From Riemerella anatipestifer (GTDB taxonomy: Bacteria > Bacteroidota > Bacteroidia > Flavobacteriales > Weeksellaceae): a stretch of DNA of 64,000 nucleotides. Position 1 is the first letter of the stretch. Each line of letters opens with the position of its first letter. Below the pieces are notes generated by a model that was not told the DNA's origin, did not search any database, and saw only the letters and a list, made by a program, of their open reading frames with translations. Location: the NCBI RefSeq assembly GCF_009670965.2, contig NZ_CP073239.1, positions 992,001 through 1,056,000 of the forward strand, in the 5' to 3' direction. Positions 25,165 to 33,516 of this stretch are shown here, in pieces. The position numbers and the translations under genes were made by a program.

Positions 25165-25842
25165 ATGAAGAAAAATATTTTTAAATTATCAGGTATCTTT
25201 GGTGTGTTAGCAATAGTTTTGAATTCTTGCGGACCTAAAGAAAATCCACCATTGGTGTATTTCCCAGATATGTATTTTCCAGTGGCCTATGATCCGCTAA
25301 TGAAAGCAGCAGATCCTTATTCTAAGCATGAGAATGAAATTCCTGCTTTTGTTAAGAATAATGGTGCTACGGCTTTAACAACAGTAGAGGGAACTGTATC
25401 TCAGAATCCAGAAGGTTTAGCAGAAAGCACTCCTGGTGCTACAATGACAGCAGATGAATATAATGCAGGGTATGATGCATCAAAAGCAATAGTGGAGTCT
25501 CCACTAAATCCAGCAAATAAAGCTAAAGATTTAGCAAGAGGGAAGCATTTATATGAAATAACTTGTGCTGCTTGTCATGGTACAGCTGGAGATGGACAAG
25601 GACCAATAGTTCAGTCTGGAGCTTACTTGGGAGTGCCTAAATACGCAGATAGACAAATTACAGTAGGATCTGTTCACTATGTATTAACTTATGGTAGAAA
25701 TGCTATGGGATCTTATGCAGGGCAGCTAAAGCCAGGTGATAGATGGAGAGTTTCTATGTATGTAATGGATGCATTTAAAGGAGCAGCATTGCCTGCACCT
25801 GCAACAGCATCTGCAGATCAAACAAAAAACAATACTAAATAA
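25165..25842 (+). CDS. actE: Alternative complex III subunit ActE (monohaem cytochrome c lipoprotein)
   Basis: From the ATG at 25165 the product is 225 residues. It begins with a lipoprotein signal (KLSGIFGVLAIVLNSCGP). A cytochrome c domain follows, with one CAACH motif (EITCAACHGTAGDGQGPI) and the distal methionine region YGRNAMGSYAGQL. ActE is the periplasmic monohaem subunit that hands electrons to oxidases or soluble carriers. An ATG 9 nt upstream is also in frame but would overlap the actD stop. The C-terminus is Ala/Thr-rich. Confidence 0.92.
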   Translation: MKKNIFKLSGIFGVLAIVLNSCGPKENPPLVYFPDMYFPVAYDPLMKAADPYSKHENEIPAFVKNNGATALTTVEGTVSQNPEGLAESTPGATMTADEYNAGYDASKAIVESPLNPANKAKDLARGKHLYEITCAACHGTAGDGQGPIVQSGAYLGVPKYADRQITVGSVHYVLTYGRNAMGSYAGQLKPGDRWRVSMYVMDAFKGAALPAPATASADQTKNNTK

Positions 25843-25856
25843 TAAAACTAAAGAAA

Positions 25857-27188
25857 ATGTATAGTTTTTCACCAAAATTAAGATTATATTCTATCGTATT
25901 CATCATTTTGGGATTGGTGCTTTTCGGTGCGGGGTATTTTATGAATCATGGAATAGATGATGCTAAAATAGAGCATATGATGGAAGCAGTACATGCTTCA
26001 GGACACCATAATCCTACTCATTCTAGTGAACTTGTAGGTCCTCAGGATCATGCAGCTCATTTGGAACACGCAAAAATGCAAGTGCACAATCAGCCTTTAG
26101 CAGCTATTCACTCTGTGGCGGTTTTCTTCTTCGGACTTAGTTGCTGTGTAATGTTTTTCTACTCAGTTCAGCATGCGGCTCATGCAGGGTGGTCTATTAT
26201 CATTACTAGAGTAATGGAGGCGATTGGAGCTTACATTCCTTACGGTGGAGCGATTCTTATCATTATAATGATTTTAAATGTAACTCATAATGGGCATCTT
26301 TTCCATTGGATGGATCCTGAACTTACAGATCCAAACAGCCCTCATTTTGATGTTATTTTATACGAAAAGAAGAAGTTTTTAAATATTCCTTTCTATGTTG
26401 TAAGAAATATTGTATATGTACTTGGAGCTTCTTTCTTCGCTTGGAAACTTAGATCTATGTCTAAGAAAGTAGATGAAACTAAATCTTTAAGAGACTACCA
26501 AATGCTTTATAGATGGAGTGTGGGGTATATTGCTTTCTTTGGATTTGCTTCTGCTTTATGGGCATGGGATTGGTTGATGTCTATAGACCCTCACTGGTAC
26601 TCTACTATGTATATTTGGTATTCTATGGTGAGTTGTTTAGCAAGTGCTATAGCTGCTATTATCCTTGTGAGTGTTTATCTTAAGAAAAATGGTTTCTTAC
26701 CTCAGTTTAATGATAATCATTTACATGATTTAGGTAAGTATCTTTTTGCTACGAGTATGCTATGGACTTATACTTGGTTTGCACAGTTTATGCTTTATTG
26801 GTATGCAAACGTACCTGAAGAAGTAAACTATTTCTTTGGAAGATTTGAGTACTATGCGCCAACTTTCTTACCAATGTTAATCCTTAACTTCTTAATACCT
26901 CTATTAGTAATGGTAAGTAGTAGTATTAAGAGAAACTATAAAGTGGTAACTACTATGGCGGTGATTGTAATTATTGGGCACATTGTAGATTACTTCAATA
27001 TGGTAATGCCAGGAACAGTAGGTCCTCACTGGAATAACTTTACAGTTCTATTGCTAGTTTTAGGTTCTGTTTTGTTTGTAGTAGGTTTATTCGTATTCGT
27101 AACTATGACACAACTTTCTAAAATGAAGCTTATTCCTAAAGGAAACCCATACCTACATGAATCTGAAATTTATGAATATCCTTTCTAA
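25857..27188 (+). CDS. actF: Alternative complex III subunit ActF (NrfD-like)
   Basis: The 443-residue polytopic membrane protein has about ten helices and is the second NrfD-like subunit of ACIII. A His-rich loop after the first helix (residues 40-80, for example HMMEAVHASGHHNPTH) faces one side of the membrane. The core motif AHAGWSIIITRVMEAIGAYIPYGG resembles ActC. It ends the operon: a terminator follows directly. The caa3 oxidase genes often found downstream of actF in Bacteroidota are not here. Confidence 0.93.
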   Translation: MYSFSPKLRLYSIVFIILGLVLFGAGYFMNHGIDDAKIEHMMEAVHASGHHNPTHSSELVGPQDHAAHLEHAKMQVHNQPLAAIHSVAVFFFGLSCCVMFFYSVQHAAHAGWSIIITRVMEAIGAYIPYGGAILIIIMILNVTHNGHLFHWMDPELTDPNSPHFDVILYEKKKFLNIPFYVVRNIVYVLGASFFAWKLRSMSKKVDETKSLRDYQMLYRWSVGYIAFFGFASALWAWDWLMSIDPHWYSTMYIWYSMVSCLASAIAAIILVSVYLKKNGFLPQFNDNHLHDLGKYLFATSMLWTYTWFAQFMLYWYANVPEEVNYFFGRFEYYAPTFLPMLILNFLIPLLVMVSSSIKRNYKVVTTMAVIVIIGHIVDYFNMVMPGTVGPHWNNFTVLLLVLGSVLFVVGLFVFVTMTQLSKMKLIPKGNPYLHESEIYEYPF

Positions 27189-27214
27189 TTAGGAAAAGAC
27201 TATAAAATAAAATT

Positions 27215-27242
27215 AAAATCCCGATGTATTTGTCGGGATTTT
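27215..27242 (+). terminator. Terminator of the act operon
   Basis: AAAATCCCGA and TCGGGATTTT form a 10-bp stem with an 8-nt loop, 26 nt after the actF stop and leading into a T-rich stretch. Confidence 0.85.
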
Positions 27243-27273
27243 ATTATTTTTGTGAAGATATAAATATTAAATA

Positions 27274-28446
27274 ATGAATAGATTAAAACTATTACCAATA
27301 CTTTTCTTGCTCTTCTTTACAGGTTGTAAAAAAGATCAGGTAGATGGTAGTAATATAAGAGCATTTCAGTCAAGTATCAATGATATGTCTTCGTCTTTAA
27401 CTACGCTTGAGCAAGTCAAGTTTAATGAAGCTCTTTACATTCTCAAAACATTTGGAGTAGAGGCAGATGGAGATATACAAGAGTTGAATGCATTGTCAAA
27501 ATTACTTGATGGTAAAAAAGTGCCTGAAATTTTAGCGATGGCTAATGAAGTAGCAGCTAAAAATGAGTTAGAATGGTCTAGTACCTCGCCACCATCTTTA
27601 GGAAATATGAATATTTTTCAAAGTCAAGAGCCTGCGGCTATAGACCCCAACGATGTTAAGGCTTCGTCTATTAGCTTACAGATAAATCCTGTTTCTGTTG
27701 ATAGTGTATTAGGAGCTAAGGCTTTACAAGTTGTTCCAAGGTTGCTAGATACAAGAGGTAATTTAGTAGACTTTTCTAATGCGGGGTTAGAGACAACATT
27801 GGAGATTTACAGCAATGATATAAAGCTATTAACTTCTAAAAGGCTGATGACGGATAATAATTTTAAAGGTTTTTACGTAAACCTAGCATCTATCCCTCAA
27901 GAAAAAGTAACAGGTGGAGTAATAGATATTAAAGTAACTGTAAGAACGGCACAGAAGTTTTTACAAATGGCAAGACGAGGAATGTCTATAAATTCTAAAG
28001 TTTTAAAACAGCCGGTAGTTGATGAAACTACACCTACAGAAAGTATAGATGGAGAAATACAAGAACAACAAGATGAAACAATAATTCAACCAAAAGAAAA
28101 TACTTCCAAAGTTAAGGCTGAGCCTAAGTCTGTAGTTAGCAAATTTTTAAATAATTTGGGGAGTAATAATTTAAGAGCAGCTTATGAGATTTCTTCAAAT
28201 CCAAAATGGGGTTCTTATGACCAGTTTTCTAATCCAACATCTGGTTTTGGATCTGTGAAAAATATTACAGTAAAAAGTATTTCAACCCAATCTAGCTCTG
28301 ATAACTCTGCAATAGTAAATGCAAGTTACAATGTAACTGATAATAATGGTAATACTTCGGCATTAGAGGTTACTTATACACTTAAATCAGATGGAAATAG
28401 TTGGAAAATTACAAACTATAAAATTAATTCTACACAAAAACAATAG
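27274..28446 (+). CDS. Lipoprotein of unknown function with a C-terminal DUF4878-like region
   Basis: The 390-residue protein has a lipoprotein signal (LLPILFLLFFTGCKKDQ). The N-terminal part is helical (FQSSINDMSSSLTTLEQVKFNEALYILKTF). A central beta region (120-230) is followed by an acidic Gln/Glu linker (about 245-275). The C-terminal ~110 residues (VSKFLNNLGSNNLRAAYEIS, YTLKSDGNSWKITNY) look like an NTF2-like lipoprotein domain of the DUF4878 type. The family is not firmly recognised and no function is assigned. It ends almost at the apt start, so the two are probably co-transcribed. Confidence 0.7.
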   Translation: MNRLKLLPILFLLFFTGCKKDQVDGSNIRAFQSSINDMSSSLTTLEQVKFNEALYILKTFGVEADGDIQELNALSKLLDGKKVPEILAMANEVAAKNELEWSSTSPPSLGNMNIFQSQEPAAIDPNDVKASSISLQINPVSVDSVLGAKALQVVPRLLDTRGNLVDFSNAGLETTLEIYSNDIKLLTSKRLMTDNNFKGFYVNLASIPQEKVTGGVIDIKVTVRTAQKFLQMARRGMSINSKVLKQPVVDETTPTESIDGEIQEQQDETIIQPKENTSKVKAEPKSVVSKFLNNLGSNNLRAAYEISSNPKWGSYDQFSNPTSGFGSVKNITVKSISTQSSSDNSAIVNASYNVTDNNGNTSALEVTYTLKSDGNSWKITNYKINSTQKQ

Positions 28447-28451
28447 TGCTA

Positions 28452-28988
28452 ATGGCAACTCAAGAACTCATTAAAAAATTAGAACAAACCATTGATAATA
28501 TTCCAAACTTCCCTAAAGAAGGGATACAGTTTAAGGATATCACACCTATTTTTCTTAATCCAGAACTTTATGAAGAAGTCATAGATGATTTGGTAGAGTT
28601 CAGTAAAGGTAAGGTAGATGTAGTTTGTGGTATAGAGAGCAGGGGCTTCCTTTTTGGGATAGCTGTGGCGGTAAAGCTAGGAGTTCCTTTTGTTTTAATT
28701 CGTAAGAAGGGTAAGCTTCCTCCACCTTTTATTTCTCAAAAATACGATTTAGAGTACGGCTCATCAGAGATAGAAATGAAAGAGGGACAGTTAAAAGCTG
28801 GTGATAGAGTTCTAATTCACGATGACCTTTTAGCAACAGGTGGAACTACTGAAGCTGCAGCAAAACTAGTGGAGAAACAAGGGGCAAAAGCAGTACAATT
28901 TAGTTTCTTAATTGGGCTTAAAGCTCTTGGAGGAGAGGCAAAATTAAAGAAATTCAATTCAGAAATTTATCAGTTGTTAGAATACTAA
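28452..28988 (+). CDS. apt: Adenine phosphoribosyltransferase
   Basis: The 178-residue enzyme salvages adenine to AMP using PRPP. It has the Apt signature IPNFPKEGIQFKDITPIFLNP near its start, VCGIESRGFLFG, and the PRPP-binding loop VLIHDDLLATGGTTEAA near residues 120-136. The ATG at 28452 is preferred over an in-frame GTG six bases upstream. The gene starts 6 nt after the upstream lipoprotein gene stop. Length and motifs are ordinary. Confidence 0.95.
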   Translation: MATQELIKKLEQTIDNIPNFPKEGIQFKDITPIFLNPELYEEVIDDLVEFSKGKVDVVCGIESRGFLFGIAVAVKLGVPFVLIRKKGKLPPPFISQKYDLEYGSSEIEMKEGQLKAGDRVLIHDDLLATGGTTEAAAKLVEKQGAKAVQFSFLIGLKALGGEAKLKKFNSEIYQLLEY

Positions 28989-29003
28989 AGCACAGATTAA
29001 GTT

Positions 29004-29035
29004 TTGTGTATCAGAAAAGAAAAAACTAAATTTGC
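29004..29035 (+). promoter_or_regulatory. Promoter before the TPR-like membrane protein gene
   Basis: TTG (29004-29006), a 20-nt spacer and TAAATTTGC (29027-29035) match the Bacteroidota consensus. The start codon is 20 nt downstream. Confidence 0.75.
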
Positions 29036-29054
29036 GGACTAAATAATAATCAAA

Positions 29055-29768
29055 ATGTCAGGAAAATACAATAAATTAAGTGAAGAGCAGATAAAAGAAG
29101 GAAAAGAAACTGTGGAGATATTTCAGGAGCTAGATCAAACTGCACTAAAATCTGAAAAATTTTTGGAGAAGTATTCTAAATACTTGGTTGGTGTATTTGC
29201 TTTGGTGTTAGTGTCTATATTGGGATATTTTGCTTATCAACAATTTATAGTAGCTCCTAAAAATGAGGAAGCTACAAAAGGATATTTAGCAGCGCAGAAA
29301 AACCTATCGGAGGGGAATAATGAGCTTGCATTAGGTGGTAAATCTGCGGCTAATCCAGGTTTTTTAGGAACCTACCAAGAGTTTTCAGGTACTAAGGCAG
29401 GAAAACTTTCAGCATATAATGCAGGTCTTCTTAAATTTAAAGAAGGGAAATATCAAGAAGCTTACGATTTGTTAGATGCATTCAAGTCAGATAATAAAAT
29501 ATTGATGGCACTAAAATACGGTGCTATGGGAGATTGCTTGTCTAACCTTAATAAAGCTGATGATGCTATGGCACAGTATGATAAAGCATCATCTACATCT
29601 GATGACCCATTCACATCTTATTACTTCACAAGAAAAGCAGGCTTGGTGGCAATTTCTCTAAAGAAAAATGCTGATGCTAAAAAATATTTTGAAGCCATTG
29701 ATGAGAAATATCAAGACTATGATGGTGGTGCTTCAGATGCTTATATAGAAATGGTAAAATATTACTAA
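29055..29768 (+). CDS. YfgM-like membrane protein with tetratricopeptide-type helices
   Basis: The 237-residue protein has a cytoplasmic N-terminus of ~45 residues and a single membrane helix (YLVGVFALVLVSILGYFAY, about 43-62). A periplasmic helical region shows TPR-like repeats (AYNAGLLKFKEGKYQEAYDLL, DCLSNLNKADDAMAQYDKA, AGLVAISLKKNADAKKYFEAI). This layout resembles YfgM/Tol-Pal-type scaffold proteins. The specific partner is not evident. The ribH start codon is 30 nt downstream, so both may share the strong promoter. Confidence 0.75.
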   Translation: MSGKYNKLSEEQIKEGKETVEIFQELDQTALKSEKFLEKYSKYLVGVFALVLVSILGYFAYQQFIVAPKNEEATKGYLAAQKNLSEGNNELALGGKSAANPGFLGTYQEFSGTKAGKLSAYNAGLLKFKEGKYQEAYDLLDAFKSDNKILMALKYGAMGDCLSNLNKADDAMAQYDKASSTSDDPFTSYYFTRKAGLVAISLKKNADAKKYFEAIDEKYQDYDGGASDAYIEMVKYY

Positions 29769-29797
29769 ATTTACATCATAACTCTAAAATAAAAAAT

Positions 29798-30283
29798 ATG
29801 GCAACTATTAATCTTTCTGATTATAAGCCACTCGATATTAAAAATGCCGATGAGTTCAACATCGGCATTGTTGTCTCTGAGTGGAACGATTTTGTAACTT
29901 TCAATCTCCGCGATGCAGCTGTAGAAACCCTACTTAAAGAAGGAGTGAAGAAAGACAAAATAAAAATTTACTATGTACCAGGTGCTTTTGAACTTAGTTA
30001 TGCAGCCATGAGACTTTGTGCTAAACAACGCTACTTTGATGCTATTATAGCAATAGGGTGCATTATCAGAGGAGAAACACCTCATTTTGATTATGTTTGC
30101 CAAGGCGTTACACAAGGCATTACAGCATGTAATACACAAACAGATACCCCAACAATATTCTGTGTGCTTACAGATGATACCAAAGAACAATCTATAGCAC
30201 GAAGTGGAGGGAATTTGGGTAACAAAGGTGTAGAGGCTGCTGTTACAGCTCTAAAAATGGTAGATTTTAAGAAAAATATTTAA
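29798..30283 (+). CDS. ribH: 6,7-dimethyl-8-ribityllumazine synthase
   Basis: The 161-residue enzyme condenses 5-amino-6-ribitylaminouracil with 3,4-dihydroxy-2-butanone 4-phosphate in riboflavin synthesis. It shows the lumazine synthase motifs GIVVSEWNDFV, VPGAFELSYAA and IAIGCIIRGETPHFDYVC (catalytic His). It ends with a typical GNKGVEAAVTALKM helix. Length fits the icosahedral or pentameric family. There is no FMN riboswitch-sized leader. Confidence 0.96.
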   Translation: MATINLSDYKPLDIKNADEFNIGIVVSEWNDFVTFNLRDAAVETLLKEGVKKDKIKIYYVPGAFELSYAAMRLCAKQRYFDAIIAIGCIIRGETPHFDYVCQGVTQGITACNTQTDTPTIFCVLTDDTKEQSIARSGGNLGNKGVEAAVTALKMVDFKKNI

Positions 30284-30300
30284 TCTAGATTAGCACTAAA

Positions 30301-31155
30301 ATGAGATGGACTAATAATAGAGGTGATAATGTAGAGGACCGAAGAGGGAGAGGAGGTATGGTTGTAGGCGGTGGTCTAGGCATAGGAACCTTAATCATAG
30401 CTGCTATTGTATTTTTTCTAGGGGGCGACCCTTCTTCAATTATAGGAAGCGGTGGTCTGGGAAGTACTCAACAAACGGAGCAGAGAGAATTAACCCAAGA
30501 GGAATTACAAGTAAGAGAATTTATTGAGATGTTAATTTTTGAAAATGATACTACTTGGCAGAAAATTTTTTCGGAAAATGGAATGCAATATAGGAAGCCT
30601 AAAGTAGTACTTTTTGAAAGCGTAACACAATCAGGGTGTGGGACAGCACAGTCTGAAATGGGACCTTTCTACTGTCCTGCTGATGAAACTATCTATATGG
30701 ATATGAGTTTTTTCTCAGAGCTTCAGAGTAGATTTGGTGCTAAGGTTACCGAATTTTCTGTAGCCTATGTTTTGGCACATGAGGTAGGGCATCATGTACA
30801 GACCATTTTAGGAACTACTGAAAAAGTAAATTCACTTAGAGCTAGTGGAAAGTACTCGGAAGCAGAGATGAATAGAGTATCTGTGGCTACAGAGCTTCAA
30901 GCTGATTTCTATGCAGGGCTTTGGGCAAAAAAAACAGATGAAAGAGAAGGTATTTTAACGCCAGGAGATATAGAAAGTGCAATTAGTGCTGCTGAAGCTG
31001 TGGGAGACGATAATATTCAAAAAAGAGGACAAGGTTATGTTAACCAAGAAAGCTTTACTCATGGTAGTTCTGCTCAAAGGAAAGAATGGTTTATGAAAGG
31101 GTATGAGACTGGTGATATTCGTCAAGGAAATACCTTTGATGTCTTGCTAAAGTAA
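30301..31155 (+). CDS. Putative neutral zinc metallopeptidase (YpfJ/KPN_02809 family)
   Basis: The 284-residue protein begins with an Arg/Asp-rich cytoplasmic stretch, then one membrane helix (GGLGIGTLIIAAIVFFLGG, about 24-42), then an extracytoplasmic domain. It has the zinc-binding LAHEVGHHVQ near residue 160 and a downstream ATELQADFYAGLWA whose Glu/Asp complete the metal site. Cys residues in QSGCGTAQSEMGPFYCP may form a disulfide. Family members are predicted peptidases with no defined substrate. It starts 17 nt after ribH. Confidence 0.88.
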   Translation: MRWTNNRGDNVEDRRGRGGMVVGGGLGIGTLIIAAIVFFLGGDPSSIIGSGGLGSTQQTEQRELTQEELQVREFIEMLIFENDTTWQKIFSENGMQYRKPKVVLFESVTQSGCGTAQSEMGPFYCPADETIYMDMSFFSELQSRFGAKVTEFSVAYVLAHEVGHHVQTILGTTEKVNSLRASGKYSEAEMNRVSVATELQADFYAGLWAKKTDEREGILTPGDIESAISAAEAVGDDNIQKRGQGYVNQESFTHGSSAQRKEWFMKGYETGDIRQGNTFDVLLK

Positions 31156-31240
31156 TTTATGAAAACATTAACTAAATTTTAGTATTGTTTGGGTAAAGTA
31201 GGTCTGGTTTTTGATATTATACTAAACAAATAATATTAAA

Positions 31241-31579
31241 ATGAAAAAAATACTTATCGCAATGTCATTCGTACTAGGATTGAGTACAGCTTACTCTCAA
31301 CAAGTACAAGGTTCAGTAACATCTAAAGCTCAAGAAAAAGTTATAAAAAAGGAGCAAAAGATGCAAAGTCAGAAAAAAGATTTCAAAAAGGAATACTCTG
31401 AATCTGCTGAAAAAGGTAAAGAAGGGAAAGAGGCTTTTGAAAAAGGTGAAAAAGGAGAACATAAAGGGAGGTTAAAAGCTGATGGTACACCAGATAAACG
31501 CTACAAAGAAAACCGTAAACTTAAAAAAGACGGTACCCCAGATAAGCGTTTTAAAGGTAAAGAAAATGATAAAGAATAG
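31241..31579 (+). CDS. Small secreted Lys/Glu-rich protein with DGTPDKR repeats
   Basis: The 112-residue protein has a signal peptide (ILIAMSFVLGLSTAYSQQ) followed by a highly charged, probably disordered region. Two copies of the motif LK(A/K)DGTPDKR(Y/F)K lie in the last 40 residues. Similar short proteins occur in Flavobacteriia without a known role. It has its own terminator. The composition suggests an extended periplasmic protein, possibly a metal- or polyanion-binding one, which is inference. Confidence 0.75.
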   Translation: MKKILIAMSFVLGLSTAYSQQVQGSVTSKAQEKVIKKEQKMQSQKKDFKKEYSESAEKGKEGKEAFEKGEKGEHKGRLKADGTPDKRYKENRKLKKDGTPDKRFKGKENDKE

Positions 31580-31605
31580 GGAGCTATTTCTTTAAAAAGA
31601 GTAAG

Positions 31606-31634
31606 GTTCGGTTGTGAAACAGCCGAACTTTTTT
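31606..31634 (+). terminator. Terminator after the DGTPDKR protein gene
   Basis: GTTCGGTTG and CAGCCGAAC pair across a 5-nt loop and are followed by six T. The potential GTG start of the next gene lies inside this hairpin, which argues for a later start. Confidence 0.85.
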
Positions 31635-31700
31635 GTGTGCATATATTTCATTCCTGTATTTTTAAGATGTATCTTTGAGGTGTTAATTAAATGCTGGAAA

Positions 31701-32795
31701 ATGAAAAGAGATTTATATATTGATTTTGCAAAAGGCTTAGCAACTTTATCCATTATCTTTATCCATACCACTTTTTGGAGCGGTCAGTATTATATTCCTA
31801 CGGAACTTAGAGTGTTGTCATTGTTATTTGATGTTCCTATTTTCTTTGCACTTAGTGGTCTTACCTCTGGCGGGAATGTAGAAAAAACACTTTATAGGCT
31901 ACTTAAACTCCAGGTAACCTATATGATTTTTGTAACACTGCTATTTTTTGTAGACTATTTTTTTAAAGTTTTTGGGCTTTACTTTTTTGGTTTAGAGAGT
32001 TTGAAAAACTTTTATGCTACTTTTGGGAGCAAGTTTGCACCACAGTCTATAGCTTATTTTCCTCAATGGGAAAATTTAGGGAACTGGTATTTGCACCAAT
32101 ATTCTACTTGTGATACTTTTCCAGTGGTGATGGGTAGCTTTTGGTATCTTAAAGTCTATTATATTTTAACGGTACTTGGGGTGCTAATACTCAGGTTTTT
32201 CCATCAACATATCAATTGGTTTATAGCCCTATGTTTTGGCTTAACTTTATTGTTTAATGTCTTTCCGTATTATTATCCAACAGGTCAGGTAGGGTATGTT
32301 TCTTTTTATCTTGGTGTATTTCTCGTGGCTTATAAAATGAGAGGCAAAAGAATAAAAAATAGTCATATTCCTCTACTGTATGGAGCTTTAGCACTAGTTT
32401 TAGTTTGGCTGTTTTGGTTCTATGGAACGGATATTTTCTATAAAATAAATAAACAAAAATTCCCGCCAAAAATACCGTATATTGTATGGTCTTTTCTTTC
32501 GTTAATAACGGTGTTTGTACTTTATAATAGGCTTAAGATTACTAAAGATAATTTTATAAACTATATTGGTAAGAATGCTATTTTCTACTATTTTGCACAA
32601 GGTATTAGTTCATCGTTGGTTTATTTTATGGTAGTTCCTTTGCAGGATAATATCCACTGGGGAGTTTTAATTTTAATGGTTTATTTGGTTAATGTAGTTT
32701 TGGCTATACTCATTGCAGAGCTGCTTAAAAAAATAGATGCTTTAGGCTGGAATACTTTAACTTGGCTGAGAAGAAAGACGGCAAGTGCTGGTTAG
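31701..32795 (+). CDS. Acyltransferase family 3 (OafA-like) integral membrane protein
   Basis: From the ATG at 31701 the protein is 364 residues and begins MKRDLYIDFAKGLATLSIIFIHTTF. This is the RD-x-D-x-x-KG...H pattern of acyltransferase-3 proteins, where the His is needed for acyl transfer. About ten membrane helices follow. Such enzymes O-acetylate or succinylate surface glycans. The upstream extension to 31614 would start inside a terminator and encode an unlikely N-terminus. The acceptor is unknown. Confidence 0.85.
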   Translation: MKRDLYIDFAKGLATLSIIFIHTTFWSGQYYIPTELRVLSLLFDVPIFFALSGLTSGGNVEKTLYRLLKLQVTYMIFVTLLFFVDYFFKVFGLYFFGLESLKNFYATFGSKFAPQSIAYFPQWENLGNWYLHQYSTCDTFPVVMGSFWYLKVYYILTVLGVLILRFFHQHINWFIALCFGLTLLFNVFPYYYPTGQVGYVSFYLGVFLVAYKMRGKRIKNSHIPLLYGALALVLVWLFWFYGTDIFYKINKQKFPPKIPYIVWSFLSLITVFVLYNRLKITKDNFINYIGKNAIFYYFAQGISSSLVYFMVVPLQDNIHWGVLILMVYLVNVVLAILIAELLKKIDALGWNTLTWLRRKTASAG

Positions 32796-32808
32796 ATAAA
32801 ATTTACTT

Positions 32809-32838
32809 TTGTGGAAATCTAATAAAGAGTATTTTTGC
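32809..32838 (+). promoter_or_regulatory. Promoter of DUF4271-hemD
   Basis: TTG (32809-32811) is 18 nt upstream of TATTTTTGC (32830-32838), an exact consensus. It lies within the open frame's apparent N-terminus, so the true start codon should be downstream of it. Confidence 0.7.
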
Positions 32839-32850
32839 AAAAAAATAATC

Positions 32851-33495
32851 TTGATAAGAATTGTAGAAAATAAAGATTGGATTATATACTCTCTTTTAGG
32901 AGTTGGTTTTTTGTATGTAGTGATGTTTCGTGTTCTTTTAAGAGATATAAGTTTAATTAAATTTTTCACTCTTAAAGAAGAATTTGCTAATAATACCATT
33001 CAATCTTGGGTTGTAACTAGTGTGGGGTTTATTATTTTAGTGACTGTAGCGTTATCTAATATTCTTCCTATAAACCCACGCTTATTTGCTGAATATTTTA
33101 ATGTTTTTGGGTATACTCCTAATAAAGTAGGTAGTATTATTTTAGCATTAGTTTTTCTATTTTTTTTTAGAACCGTATCTACCTATTTCTTTTTGGCAAG
33201 TATAGGAGAGGTAGAGAGATGGAAGAGTTTTTATTTTTTAGCTACAAAATTCTTTTTAGGCTATAGTTTAGCTCTAATAGTACTGGTACTCGTGCAGAAT
33301 TATTTCCCCATAGAAACAGAATGGATGATATACGTGTATGCCGTCTTTTTCTGTATGTCTTTTATTTTTAAAAACTTGGTCTATCTGTTTCATCATAAGA
33401 CCATCTTGCCAGATGAATGGTATTATAAAATTTTGTATATTTGCACGCTCCAAATTTTACCTTTTTTGGTAGTTGGGAAATTTTTATTCTTTTAA
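32851..33495 (+). CDS. DUF4271 membrane protein
   Basis: The 214-residue protein (TTG start at 32851 preferred) has a conserved ENKDWIIYSLLGVGFLYVVMF start and about six membrane helices. DUF4271 proteins are restricted to Bacteroidota and usually lie directly upstream of uroporphyrinogen-III synthase, as here (21 nt). The function is unknown, and the link to haem synthesis is only positional. The open frame reaches back to a TTG at 32809, but that region holds the promoter. The leader from this promoter would be very short, so the exact start is uncertain. Confidence 0.75.
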   Translation: MIRIVENKDWIIYSLLGVGFLYVVMFRVLLRDISLIKFFTLKEEFANNTIQSWVVTSVGFIILVTVALSNILPINPRLFAEYFNVFGYTPNKVGSIILALVFLFFFRTVSTYFFLASIGEVERWKSFYFLATKFFLGYSLALIVLVLVQNYFPIETEWMIYVYAVFFCMSFIFKNLVYLFHHKTILPDEWYYKILYICTLQILPFLVVGKFLFF

Positions 33496-33516
33496 TCAAT
33501 TTTTAGGATTTTAAAA

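Noticed and set aside
31614..31700. 29-codon N-terminal extension of the acyltransferase
   Set aside because: Its GTG lies inside a terminator hairpin, and the family-typical KRDLYIDFAKG start is downstream.
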